DNA of 64,000 nucleotides from an uncultured Ulvibacter sp. (GTDB lineage Bacteria; Bacteroidota; Bacteroidia; Flavobacteriales; Flavobacteriaceae): NCBI GenBank assembly GCA_938041335.1, contig CALIAF010000022.1, positions 35,663 to 99,662 of the forward strand, read 5' to 3'. Shown piece by piece: positions 21,232 to 30,968 of this stretch (position 1 is its first letter; each line of letters starts with the position of its first letter). The notes under the pieces were generated by a model. It saw only the letters and a program-made list of their open reading frames with translations, ran no database searches and was not told where the DNA came from. The position numbers and the translations under genes were made by a program.

Positions 21232-21415
21232 CCTCACCGAAACCTCATGCGGCTATCGCCTTTGACGTTTCGACTCTCCCGAAAGGAGAGTGTTTATCTT
21301 ATTACAGATTAACTCCTAGCGCATTATAAATCAAAAAGATCTTTTTTACTCTCCCTATGGGAGAGTCGAAACGTACAATCCGCCCATTCGGCGGAGCAGC
21401 AGGTTTCGGTGAGGG
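21232..21415. repeat. Nested inverted-repeat element between convergent genes
   Basis: Outer arms CCCTCACCGAAACCT (21232-21246)/AGGTTTCGGTGAGGG (21401-21415); inner arms ACGTTTCGACTCTCCC (21266-21281)/GGGAGAGTCGAAACGT (21359-21374). Confidence 0.85.
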
Positions 21416-21418
21416 TTC

Positions 21419-22726
21419 CTATTTATAAATCAAATATTCCTGTCGCATTTTATCATAAGCGGCCAATGGTCTAATCCATTCTTTTCTAATTTCATAATAC
21501 GTATATCGATTCTCAATTTGCCATTGCAGTCTTTCTGTTCCTGCAAGTTTAGTGAAAAATGGCGTAAAGAAATCCGACGTTCTGCCATGGGCTACGTAAG
21601 CTTCAACCAGCCATTCTAGATTCATTCTATCCATTCTTTTTGTAGCAGAAAGATCTAATCCGTTGCACAGTTCTCCTTTAAATTTAGGATGCTTAGCCCC
21701 TTCATTGGCAACAGGTGTGAAGGTGTATGGGTAAAACTCGCTTGGCAAATTAGGTGCGCCAAAAATTTGAAACTGCTGCTCCGTACCTCTACCTGCACTT
21801 AGTGGTGTGCCCTCAAAAAAGCAAAGGCTAGGGTAGAGGGTAATAGATGCATCGTTAGGTAAATTAGGCGATGGCTTTATGGGTAAACTGTAGGGTGTGT
21901 CGTGGGTATAATTTTGCATTGGGATTACAGTGAGGTCACATTTCACTTTATTTTTTAACCAACCTTGTCCGTTTATCATTTGTGCATATTCTCCTATGGT
22001 CATCCCATGAACTACAGGAACAGGGTGCATACCAACAAAACTGCTGTGCTCCATTTCTAGAATTGGCCCATCAATATAATGTCCGTTTGGGTTAGGGCGA
22101 TCTAATACTATGACCGGAATCCCCTGTTCTGCGCAGGCTTCCATCACATAATGTAGCGTGGATATGTAAGTGTAAAAGCGAGCGCCCACATCTTGTATAT
22201 CAAAAACCATCACATCAATATCTGCTAATTGTTCTGGTGAAGGCTTTTTATTCTTGCCATACAAAGAGATAATTGGTAATTTTGTTTTTGTGTCAATCCC
22301 ATCTTTCACCACCTCGCCGGCATCTGCTTTTCCTCTAAAACCATGTTCTGGTGCGAAGACTTTTGTAACGTGATTTTCAAACTCATAAATAAAATCTACA
22401 AGATGAAAATCTACAACTCGTAATTCATCTTTAGATTCTAGTGTGTCATTGACAATCGAAGTCTGATTTGCAACTATTCCAACTTTCTTTCCTTTTAATA
22501 ACGGCATGTATTTTTGCCATTGGTTAGCACCTGTATAAATATGTGTTGTACTTTTTCCTTTTATCTTCCGTCCAAATTTTTTAACGGTATCTTTTGCAGT
22601 AATCACTGTGGCAGTTGTTGTTAATTCAGAATTCTGAATTTTGAGTTTTGAATTCCCACTGTTTCCACACGAAAAGGCGCTAAAAATCGTTATAATTACT
22701 ATATTTTTGAAAAAAGTAAACCCCAT
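21419..22726 (-). CDS. DUF1343 domain-containing protein
   Basis: KKVGIVANQTSI, FAPEHGFRGKADAGE, FDIQDVGARFYTYISTLHYVMEAC. Confidence 0.88.
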   Translation of the reverse strand: MGFTFFKNIVIITIFSAFSCGNSGNSKLKIQNSELTTTATVITAKDTVKKFGRKIKGKSTTHIYTGANQWQKYMPLLKGKKVGIVANQTSIVNDTLESKDELRVVDFHLVDFIYEFENHVTKVFAPEHGFRGKADAGEVVKDGIDTKTKLPIISLYGKNKKPSPEQLADIDVMVFDIQDVGARFYTYISTLHYVMEACAEQGIPVIVLDRPNPNGHYIDGPILEMEHSSFVGMHPVPVVHGMTIGEYAQMINGQGWLKNKVKCDLTVIPMQNYTHDTPYSLPIKPSPNLPNDASITLYPSLCFFEGTPLSAGRGTEQQFQIFGAPNLPSEFYPYTFTPVANEGAKHPKFKGELCNGLDLSATKRMDRMNLEWLVEAYVAHGRTSDFFTPFFTKLAGTERLQWQIENRYTYYEIRKEWIRPLAAYDKMRQEYLIYK

Positions 22727-22732
22727 CGTTTC

Positions 22733-23968
22733 GTGAATTTTGAATTTTTTATCGCTCGTCGCATTATTGCTGCTAAAGATTATAAAAGTAGCATTTCGGC
22801 ACCAATAATTAAAATAGCAATTACCGCTATAGCGCTTGGTATTATAATGATGTTGGTATCTATTGCTACTAGTCTAGGACTACAACGCAAGATTCAAGAA
22901 AAAATTTCGGCATTTAATGGAGATATTATAATTTCTAATCAGGATACTAATTTTTCTGGCGAGTCGCAGATTCCTATTTCTATTAACCAAGACTTTTATC
23001 CTACCTTTCCTAATATAGAAGGGATTAAGCACATACAAGCTACTGCCTCAAAAGGAGCTGTGATACTTACGGCAACAGAATTTGAAGGGGTGGTGATTAA
23101 AGGAGTGGGAGCAGATTATAACTGGCAATACTTCCAGGAATATCTTGTAGACGGTCGTCTACCAGACTTTACAGGTACTATAAATGATGAGGTGTTATTA
23201 AGTAGATATCTTGCTACGCGACTAGATCTAAAAGTAGGTGATAAAATGCCTACTTATTTTTTAAATGAAAGCAATACAGAAAAGCCCAGAAATATTGGTT
23301 TTACTATCGTAGGGTTATACGATAGTGGTTTTCAGCAATTTGATGAGCAATTTGCGCTAGCAGATATCAAACAGATTCAACGCATCAATAAATGGGAAGG
23401 GGATCAAATAGGAAATTTTGAAGTCTTTGTCGAAGATTTTAGGGCGGTAACAACTATTAATAATTTAGTGTACGAGGAGACTGGGAGTGAGCTGGACACC
23501 TTATCTATTAGAGATAAATTTGCCTCTATATTTGAGTGGACGGACCTTTTTGATTTTAACACCTACCTCATTATTGGCATTATGATTCTAGTAGCTGGTA
23601 TAAATATGATCACTGCTTTACTCGTTCTTATTCTAGAACGAACGCAGATGATAGGGATTCTTAAGGCACTGGGGACAGATGATTGGAGTGTGCGTAAAGT
23701 CTTTGTTTATAACGCCATGTATTTAATAGGTGTGGGTCTTTTTTGGGGAAATGTTATCGGTTTGGGGCTTTTGCTTATACAGAAATATTTTAAAGTCATC
23801 AAGCTCCCGCAAGAAACGTATTATGTAACAGAAGCACCAGTTTTTCTAGATGCAGGTTATGTAATATTACTTAATGTAGGCACCTTCGTGCTTTGTTTGT
23901 GTATGCTATTGATTCCTACCTATATCATCGCAAAAATTAGCCCAGTGAAGGCCATGCGTTTTGATTAG
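22733..23968 (+). CDS. ABC transporter permease, LolE/FtsX family
   Basis: FFIARRIIAAK N-terminus, LERTQMIGILKALGTDDWSVRKVF, C-terminal FtsX-type TM helices. Confidence 0.85.
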   Translation: MNFEFFIARRIIAAKDYKSSISAPIIKIAITAIALGIIMMLVSIATSLGLQRKIQEKISAFNGDIIISNQDTNFSGESQIPISINQDFYPTFPNIEGIKHIQATASKGAVILTATEFEGVVIKGVGADYNWQYFQEYLVDGRLPDFTGTINDEVLLSRYLATRLDLKVGDKMPTYFLNESNTEKPRNIGFTIVGLYDSGFQQFDEQFALADIKQIQRINKWEGDQIGNFEVFVEDFRAVTTINNLVYEETGSELDTLSIRDKFASIFEWTDLFDFNTYLIIGIMILVAGINMITALLVLILERTQMIGILKALGTDDWSVRKVFVYNAMYLIGVGLFWGNVIGLGLLLIQKYFKVIKLPQETYYVTEAPVFLDAGYVILLNVGTFVLCLCMLLIPTYIIAKISPVKAMRFD

Positions 23969-24182
23969 GATTTTCGTTGAGACTTTTACCCCAACCCTTA
24001 ATTATTAGAGCGAATATTTTTATAACAAAACCCAATTGTTACCATTCAGTTTTACGTTTTACATTTATTATTTTTCGGATTTATATTTTTGTGCCTTGAA
24101 TATCCAAAGTTCTCAATCGTTAATTTTTTAAGCCTTTGTTCTTTCAGCACAGCGTTCTTTCTTCTTTAATTTAACCCCTAGC

Positions 24183-24213
24183 TTGTAACTCCCTCGGCAT
24201 ATAACTATCTTTG
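24183..24213 (+). promoter_or_regulatory. Bacteroidota-type promoter TTG-N20-TATCTTTG
   Basis: TTG at 24183-24185 and TATCTTTG at 24206-24213, upstream of the cysteine synthase-like gene. Confidence 0.55.
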
Positions 24214-24262
24214 CCGCGTTAAAATTTCGGCAGTGATAATTGCTGAAATATCAAAAATCACT

Positions 24263-25243
24263 ATGGACTACGCTGAAAACATATTAGGAACGATTGGGAA
24301 CACCCCAATGGTCAAAGTCAACAAACTAGCCGAAGAAATCCCGGGCTTAGTACTCGCAAAATACGAGACCTTCAATCCAGGAAATTCTACTAAAGATAGA
24401 ATGGCATTGATGATGATAGAGGATGCTGAGGCAGATGGCAGGTTAAAACCAGGCGGCACCATTATAGAAGGAACTAGTGGAAACACTGGTATGGGACTTG
24501 CGCTAGCTGCGATTGTAAAAGGCTATAAGATGGTCTGTGTAATTAGTGATAAACAGAGTAAAGAAAAAGTAGATATTTTACGCGCCGTGGGTAGCGAAGT
24601 AGTCGTTTGCCCAACAGATGTGGCGCCAGATGATCCTCGTTCTTATTATTCTACTTCGGCAAGACTGGCTGAAGAAACACCAAACGCTTGGTACGTAAAT
24701 CAATACGACAACCCAAGTAATGCCAAGGCCCATTACCAAAGTACAGGCCCAGAAATCTGGAAACAAACAGAAGGAAAAGTGACACATTTTGTGGCAGGAG
24801 TTGGAACAGGTGGTACCATAAGTGGTGTAGGGAAATATTTAAAAGAACAAAATCCAGATATTAAAATTTGGGGAATAGACACTTACGGAAGTGTTTTTAA
24901 GAAATATCACGAGACCGGTATTTTTGACGAAGCAGAAATTTATTCTTACGTTACAGAAGGTATCGGCGAAGATATTTTGCCAAAAAACGTAGACTTTGAT
25001 ATCATTGACGGGTTTACTAAAGTGACTGATAAAGACGCAGCAGTCTGGACACAAAAGCTAGCCAAAGCAGAAGGGTTCTTCTTAGGGAACTCTGCAGGAG
25101 CAGCGATGAAAGGAATTCATCAATTAAAAGAACATTTTAATGAAGACGATGTCATCGTGGTACTTTTTCACGATCACGGAAGTCGATATGTAGGGAAGAT
25201 GTTTAATGATGACTGGATGAAAAAGATGGGGTATATTGAGTAA
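24263..25243 (+). CDS. PLP-dependent cysteine synthase / cystathionine beta-synthase-like
   Basis: GNTPMVKVNKL, NPGNSTKDRMALMMIEDAE, EGTSGNTGMGLA, GVGTGGTISGVGKYLK; start set at ATG 24263. Confidence 0.9.
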   Translation: MDYAENILGTIGNTPMVKVNKLAEEIPGLVLAKYETFNPGNSTKDRMALMMIEDAEADGRLKPGGTIIEGTSGNTGMGLALAAIVKGYKMVCVISDKQSKEKVDILRAVGSEVVVCPTDVAPDDPRSYYSTSARLAEETPNAWYVNQYDNPSNAKAHYQSTGPEIWKQTEGKVTHFVAGVGTGGTISGVGKYLKEQNPDIKIWGIDTYGSVFKKYHETGIFDEAEIYSYVTEGIGEDILPKNVDFDIIDGFTKVTDKDAAVWTQKLAKAEGFFLGNSAGAAMKGIHQLKEHFNEDDVIVVLFHDHGSRYVGKMFNDDWMKKMGYIE

Positions 25244-25299
25244 ACTTTAGTCTTGAGACATACTTCTCTGGATGATGAAGTATAGAAAATAAACTATTG

Positions 25300-25330
25300 A
25301 CGACACTTTGTTTTTACAGGGTGTCGTTTT
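25300..25330. terminator. Terminator hairpin ACGACAC...GTGTCGT followed by T6
   Basis: Stem 25300-25306/25321-25327, then TTTTTT; lies between convergent genes. Confidence 0.7.
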
Positions 25331-25501
25331 TTATTTACTGTCTGTATTTTCTTTTTTGTTAATGGAGTTTCCTACTCCCGCACCTATAGCTAGCCCTATA
25401 GGGATCCAAAGGCCAATATTGTCTGTTAGTACTCCAACAACGGCACCTATCGCCATTCCTAATACGGCTCCAGTTGCAAGTTTTTTATTATTTGTCTTCA
25501 C
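25331..25501 (-). CDS. Small glycine-zipper-like membrane protein (56 aa), absent from the ORF track
   Basis: GTG start at 25501 with AAAGG just upstream; VKTNNKKLATGAVLGMAIGAVVGVLTDNIGLWIPIGLAIGAGVGNSINKKENTDSK*; ends at the hairpin. Confidence 0.65.
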   Translation of the reverse strand: MKTNNKKLATGAVLGMAIGAVVGVLTDNIGLWIPIGLAIGAGVGNSINKKENTDSK

Positions 25502-25527
25502 CTTTAAAAGGATAAGTTAATAGTATA

Positions 25528-27156
25528 CTACTCGCGGCTCACTGTTCTCAACTCACATTCTTTCACTAAACTCGTGTCAATTCTTAATACCATACTTCCT
25601 TCATAATTAGGTTTTAATGAAGTGCCTGGTTTTAAAACGATTTGATTTTTTGCAGCTACATCTAAAGTAGCACTATCTCTAAAAGTTTGGTTTTCTATCA
25701 CCACTTTTTTAGAAAATGCCGTGAGTTGAAAATCCCATCTACTAAAATCTTGATTGCTTATGGTTGCTGTTGCCGTTTCAGAAAAAAGATCATGCACAAG
25801 ATTTACAGCTTTACCTGTATTGAGCATTCCTGCGCCATAATTGCCAGCAAAAGGTTTGTTTGCTGTTATATGGTCAATGTTTGTAGCCGTTAATTTTATG
25901 ATGCCATCTACTTGCTCTTTTGGCAAGCACGGATATAAGGAGAACATCAGACCTACGGTTCCTGATACTAGTGCTGTGGCTCCGCTTGTTGTAGAGTATT
26001 CACTACCCAGTTCTAGGCCATTCATTTTAAATTGAGAATATCTAAATAAACCTACTGTAGGTGCGAGTATGTCTACATCTTCATTTAAGGTGGCGGTGCT
26101 TGCGAGATAAATTTTTGTTTCGCCATTTATTTTCCCGTTTTTAAAGCCTCCGGTACGCCCTAAATATCCTCTTATTTCTTTAAAAAAAGGTTTTCCTGAT
26201 TTTTTAAAATAGTGGATGTTATCCGTAACATTCTCATATCTATGTTGAACAGAACTCACAGAAATCACATTATCGTATGATGCAGGATAGTATTTTTTTG
26301 AACCATTAGGGTAAGTGTCCCATCCTCTATTACCCGCTCCAGCAACAATAATGGCGCCTTTATCAAATACATAATTTATAGCGTCTTGTCCAGTATCTGT
26401 GGCGCTACCTACCCAACTACAATTAATCACTTTTACATCCTTATCGGCAAGTTCTTTAAGCTGGGCAAAGTTTTTGAAATCGCCAAAAGTAGTACCATAA
26501 ATGCTACAATCATAACAGACTCCTGGTATGCCATACCCATTATCTCCTTGTGCCGCTGCGTTTGCAGAAATACTATACCCATGACCCTTAGCTTCGACAG
26601 ATTTTCTAATTACTGTTGCTTTGTGTTTAAAATCTAGACCTGTTGTATCTAGAGATCCATCACTTATACCAATGATGATGTCCCTATGTCCTGTAGTGAG
26701 GTACCAAGCTTTAGGTACTTCCATAACGTCATAGTAATCCATATTAAATTTTAAACCTGTGTTTGTGCCTATTGTACTTGTTAATCCATAATCATTTGGT
26801 TCGTATATTTTCATTTCTGAAGGTGGAATGAGCGCTCCAGAGTCAAATATTTTTCGATTTCTTTTAAGGATGTCTGTAAGAAAGTCTGGTGAATCTGCAA
26901 TCACAAAGAAAGTTCTGTTTAAATCTTCTGGCTTTGCTTTTTTCCAAGTTTTTTTAAAGGTCTTCACCTTAAAGTTGCGAAGTGTTTGTTTTAGCGATTC
27001 TTCAGGGCCTTGGTACTCAAGACCATTTGCAGTGGCTACAAATTCTGGCGTAAATGTGGAGTCTTTTGCACGTATAAAAAACCAATACTCATCTTGGGCA
27101 ATTCCAGAAAATCCAATAAGTAAAAGCAAGAGTAAAACGAAGAATGATTTTTTCAT
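25528..27156 (-). CDS. S8-family subtilisin-like serine protease with signal peptide
   Basis: IIIGISDGSLD (Asp), KGHGYSISANAAAQG (His), YSTTSGATALVSGTVGLMFS (Ser). Confidence 0.82.
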   Translation of the reverse strand: MKKSFFVLLLLLLIGFSGIAQDEYWFFIRAKDSTFTPEFVATANGLEYQGPEESLKQTLRNFKVKTFKKTWKKAKPEDLNRTFFVIADSPDFLTDILKRNRKIFDSGALIPPSEMKIYEPNDYGLTSTIGTNTGLKFNMDYYDVMEVPKAWYLTTGHRDIIIGISDGSLDTTGLDFKHKATVIRKSVEAKGHGYSISANAAAQGDNGYGIPGVCYDCSIYGTTFGDFKNFAQLKELADKDVKVINCSWVGSATDTGQDAINYVFDKGAIIVAGAGNRGWDTYPNGSKKYYPASYDNVISVSSVQHRYENVTDNIHYFKKSGKPFFKEIRGYLGRTGGFKNGKINGETKIYLASTATLNEDVDILAPTVGLFRYSQFKMNGLELGSEYSTTSGATALVSGTVGLMFSLYPCLPKEQVDGIIKLTATNIDHITANKPFAGNYGAGMLNTGKAVNLVHDLFSETATATISNQDFSRWDFQLTAFSKKVVIENQTFRDSATLDVAAKNQIVLKPGTSLKPNYEGSMVLRIDTSLVKECELRTVSRE

Positions 27157-27322
27157 CTGTATAAAATATTTGTGAAATAGGAAGATGGAAACCGAAGGTT
27201 CACGAACTCCTTATTTTTAATATTAATGTATAAGTAATGCCCAAATATAAATCTTAACTTTTATTGTAAATTATTAATGGGCACTTCATTGTTTAAAATT
27301 TCGGTTTAATAGCATTCAATTT

Positions 27323-28966
27323 TTGCCGCCTAACCGCACAAATATTTATCTTAGCATAAAATTTAGCGTGCGCGTGCAAACAGTCTCAATTTACAAAAAT
27401 CCTTTTACATATGTGTTTTATGCATTAGTGATTTTCTATATTCTAGTGTATGGGCCTTATGGCCTTGAAGATGGAGATAATGGTACTGTTTTTAGCATCT
27501 CTTGGAGTATGTATCACGGTGTTTTTCCATATCGTGATTTTGTGTATATCAAGCCGCCGATGTCGCCGTATTTTCACTCCTTACCCTTATATATTTCAGA
27601 AGAGTTCGCCTACTTGTTTAATAGGATGTTTTATTACATACAGGTGTTTAGTTATTCATTGATTCTGGCTCAGTTGGCGTGTAAAGCTTTTGCTATACAA
27701 CGACGTGATATCATCTACTTTATTGGGATTGTTGGGGCGTTAATTTCTATACATAATTATCCGCCAATGCCCTGGAATACTATAGATGGTGTGTTTTTTA
27801 GTGTCATAGGGATTTACTTCTTGTTTCAAGAGAAAAAAACATGGTGGAAATTGTTGTTAGCGGCATTCTTTGTTTCGCTCGGGGTATTGTGTAAACAATC
27901 ATTCTATTTTTTTCCGGTCTTTATCACGCTTTATTTATTGCTCACCAAGCAGTTTAAAACAACAGGTTGGTTTATAAGTTTCGGACTTTTATTTGCTGCG
28001 GCCTTTTTAGGGGTGTTATACGTAAATGATGCTTTTGATTTGTTTTTTGAACAGATGTTTAGTTTTACTTCGGGGAGTAGTTTTTGGCAAACAGGTTTTC
28101 ATACCTATTATATGGCCTTGAAGACAAATGTTCTGCTTGTTGCAGGAATAGTAATCGCTATTTGGCTTCTTAAAAAAATAGTGCCACATAACATCGTTTA
28201 TATTTTAGTGCAATGTGCCATCGCAGGAATACTAATTTATCTTTTTGTGAATGAAGATCCTTTTCACACGGTAAAGAAATCAATCATACAAACCTTGTTT
28301 GTGTTTTCTGTGCTATATACGTTGTGGAGTGCAAGACATAATAAGGCATATTGGTTTTTACTGTTATTGCTAAGTTTAGGATGGTGCGCATCTATTAGCA
28401 ATGGTTTTAATACACCTATTGATGTCTCAACTCCAATCGTGTTTGCAGTTTTTACATTTGTTTTTTCTAAAGATGCATTTCCTTTTAGAAAAATAACTGG
28501 CTTTGTGGTGATCGCCCTCTATGTTGTTACTTTTTATATAGGCTATCAAAATGTCTATATGGATAGTGATCGTGAAGATTTGACCTATAATATGGGTGAA
28601 GTGTACCCGCAATTAGCATCCATTAAAAGTGATCAAGCAACTTTTGAAAAGTACTCAGAATTAAAAGAGTTGTCGCAACAGCAAACCAATTATACGGTGC
28701 TGCCATCCGTTACCTTAGCACACTATCTCACTGAAACCGTTAACCCAATAGGGATTGATTGGGTGTTTAACCATCATATAGCAGATAAGATAGACGAGTA
28801 TGTAGCTAAGCTAGAAGACAATAATGTAACAGTCTTGTTAGAGAATGACTTTGAAACTTCTGTCAATAACTATGAGAAAGAATCTTTGCTCACCCTTTAT
28901 GTTAGGGATAACTGGGAGTTAATAGAGACACACGACTATTTTAGGATTTATAAGAAGCCACACTAA
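27323..28966 (+). CDS. Polytopic membrane protein, GT-C-like glycosyltransferase
   Basis: GPYGLEDGDNGTVFSISWSMYHGVFPYRDFVYIKPPMSPYFH, a GT-C-like first loop, then many TM helices; start may be downstream, about 27368. Confidence 0.6.
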   Translation: MPPNRTNIYLSIKFSVRVQTVSIYKNPFTYVFYALVIFYILVYGPYGLEDGDNGTVFSISWSMYHGVFPYRDFVYIKPPMSPYFHSLPLYISEEFAYLFNRMFYYIQVFSYSLILAQLACKAFAIQRRDIIYFIGIVGALISIHNYPPMPWNTIDGVFFSVIGIYFLFQEKKTWWKLLLAAFFVSLGVLCKQSFYFFPVFITLYLLLTKQFKTTGWFISFGLLFAAAFLGVLYVNDAFDLFFEQMFSFTSGSSFWQTGFHTYYMALKTNVLLVAGIVIAIWLLKKIVPHNIVYILVQCAIAGILIYLFVNEDPFHTVKKSIIQTLFVFSVLYTLWSARHNKAYWFLLLLLSLGWCASISNGFNTPIDVSTPIVFAVFTFVFSKDAFPFRKITGFVVIALYVVTFYIGYQNVYMDSDREDLTYNMGEVYPQLASIKSDQATFEKYSELKELSQQQTNYTVLPSVTLAHYLTETVNPIGIDWVFNHHIADKIDEYVAKLEDNNVTVLLENDFETSVNNYEKESLLTLYVRDNWELIETHDYFRIYKKPH

Positions 28967-29094
28967 GGATTTTACTATTGATTGTAAAGCCTATTAAACG
29001 CCGTAATTTTTTGTAGCTTTGACTTCGGAAATATCAAGGTGTTAAAACCTATGCGTTTTAAGTAGAATCCGTTTTTTAATTATAATAGTATCCT

Positions 29095-30057
29095 TTGACA
29101 GACCTTAAAAACACATTACTTTCTATCATCATTCCCGTGTATAACGAGGAAGAGAATGTTGCCTTACTAACAGGCCAGATAGAAAGTGCCTTAACAGATT
29201 ATACGTTTGAAATTATCTATATCGATGATTTCTCAACAGATGCTACCGTGTTAGCGGTTAAAAAGATGGATAATAAAAATGTCCACCTTATCGAACTCAA
29301 ACGCAATTACGGGCAAAGTCTTGCGCTAGCAGCTGGTATAGATTATGCAAGTGGCGAGTTTATCATCACTATGGATGGTGATATGCAGAACGACCCCACA
29401 GACATCCCGATGATGTTGCAAAAGTCTATTGACGAAGAGTTAGATTTAGTAACAGGAATAAGAGCAAAACGAAAAGATAGTTTTGTTAAAAAGATACCTT
29501 CTAAGATTGCTAATTTTATCATTAGAAAAACCACAAAACTTAATGTTAAAGATCAAGGTTGCGCCTTAAAAGTATTTACTAAAGAAACAGCAAAAGAGTT
29601 GAATCTCTATGGCGAGATGCATCGCTTTATTGCTTTGCTTGCTTTTTTAAATGGTGCAAGAATTAAAGAAGTCCCTGTAAAGCATCATCCCCGAAAATTT
29701 GGGGTGTCTAAATATGGATTAGGGAGAACGATAAAAGTGATTAATGATATCTTACTCATCCTTTTTCAGCGTAATTATTTGCAGAAGCCTTTATATCTCT
29801 TCGGAAATATCGGTTTGTTTTTATTTGGTTTAGGTGGTGTGATCAACATCTATTTGTTGATCGAAAAAATTCAAGGTCACGATATTTGGGGAAGACCACT
29901 CCTTATTTTAGGCGTCTTATTTGTGTTAATGGGTGTGCAGCTTTTTACTGTGGGTATCATCATAGATTTACAAATGCGTACCTACTATGAAACACAAAGA
30001 CAACGCCCATATAAAATAAGAAAGATTAGCGTGGGCGCAACGGCAAAGGAGAAGTAG
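29095..30057 (+). CDS. Glycosyltransferase family 2 (DPM/GtrB-like, with C-terminal TM helices)
   Basis: SIIIPVYNEEENV, YIDDFSTDAT, LKRNYGQSLALAAGIDYASGEFIITMDGDMQNDP. Confidence 0.9.
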   Translation: MTDLKNTLLSIIIPVYNEEENVALLTGQIESALTDYTFEIIYIDDFSTDATVLAVKKMDNKNVHLIELKRNYGQSLALAAGIDYASGEFIITMDGDMQNDPTDIPMMLQKSIDEELDLVTGIRAKRKDSFVKKIPSKIANFIIRKTTKLNVKDQGCALKVFTKETAKELNLYGEMHRFIALLAFLNGARIKEVPVKHHPRKFGVSKYGLGRTIKVINDILLILFQRNYLQKPLYLFGNIGLFLFGLGGVINIYLLIEKIQGHDIWGRPLLILGVLFVLMGVQLFTVGIIIDLQMRTYYETQRQRPYKIRKISVGATAKEK

Positions 30058-30083
30058 TATCTTAATAAAAGACAATAGATCTT

Positions 30084-30962
30084 GTGATTTCAATTCTCAT
30101 TCCTACATATAATTATGATGTAACTGCACTCGTAAAAGAGCTGCACAAACAAGCAACAGCAGCTAGTATTGCTTTTGAAATCTTAGTGCTTGACGATGCC
30201 TCAGGGAAATTAATAGCAGAGAATGATATTTTAAACACCCTAGACCATACTACGTTTACCCCTTTACCAAACAATATAGGCAGAAGTGCCATTAGAAACT
30301 TACTTGCCCAAACAGCCGCTTTTGAAAATCTAATTTTCTTAGACGCAGATACAAAAGTGATCAGGCTAGATTTTGTTCAAAAATATTTGGATACAATTAC
30401 GCCAGAGATTCAAATCATTTATGGCGGAATTGTTTATCAAGAACGACCGCCAGAAAAAGAAGAATTACTGCGATGGATTTATGGTAACGAACGTGAAGCC
30501 TTAGATGTTTCAGAAAGAAATAAAGCACCTTATTTGCGTTTTCTTACACTTAACTTTTTTATTAAAAAATCAGTATTTGATGCGCATCGCTTTAATGAAG
30601 AGATCCCTAACCTGCGTCACGAAGATACCTTGTTTGCATTAGGAGCAAAGAAACGTCGTCTTCATATAAAACATATAGATAATCCAGTAATGCATTTAGG
30701 ACTAGAAAGCAGTCACGTGTTTTTACGTAAGTCTATGGAGTCTGTAGATGCGCTACATATGTTTGTCAAGACTGGATTAATTGATGCAGAAGAAACCGCA
30801 TTGTCTAAAAAAGGAAAGTCGTTAAAAAACCCGATTACAAAATTGATGTCAAAAGTTTTCTTAGCGATGTGTGGAGGGGCTATAAAAAGGCATCTAGTGT
30901 CTAAAGACCCATCTTTGTTTTGGTTTGACGTGTATAGATTATGTTATTATTTAAAACTGTAA
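30084..30962 (+). CDS. Glycosyltransferase family 2
   Basis: ISILIPTYNYDVTALVKELHKQA, ILVLDDASG, LIFLDADTKV. Confidence 0.85.
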   Translation: MISILIPTYNYDVTALVKELHKQATAASIAFEILVLDDASGKLIAENDILNTLDHTTFTPLPNNIGRSAIRNLLAQTAAFENLIFLDADTKVIRLDFVQKYLDTITPEIQIIYGGIVYQERPPEKEELLRWIYGNEREALDVSERNKAPYLRFLTLNFFIKKSVFDAHRFNEEIPNLRHEDTLFALGAKKRRLHIKHIDNPVMHLGLESSHVFLRKSMESVDALHMFVKTGLIDAEETALSKKGKSLKNPITKLMSKVFLAMCGGAIKRHLVSKDPSLFWFDVYRLCYYLKL

Positions 30963-30968
30963 ATTCGA

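Noticed and set aside
25308-25520. Plus-strand ORF 25308..25520
   Set aside because: Contains the terminator and is antisense to a more convincing glycine-zipper gene.
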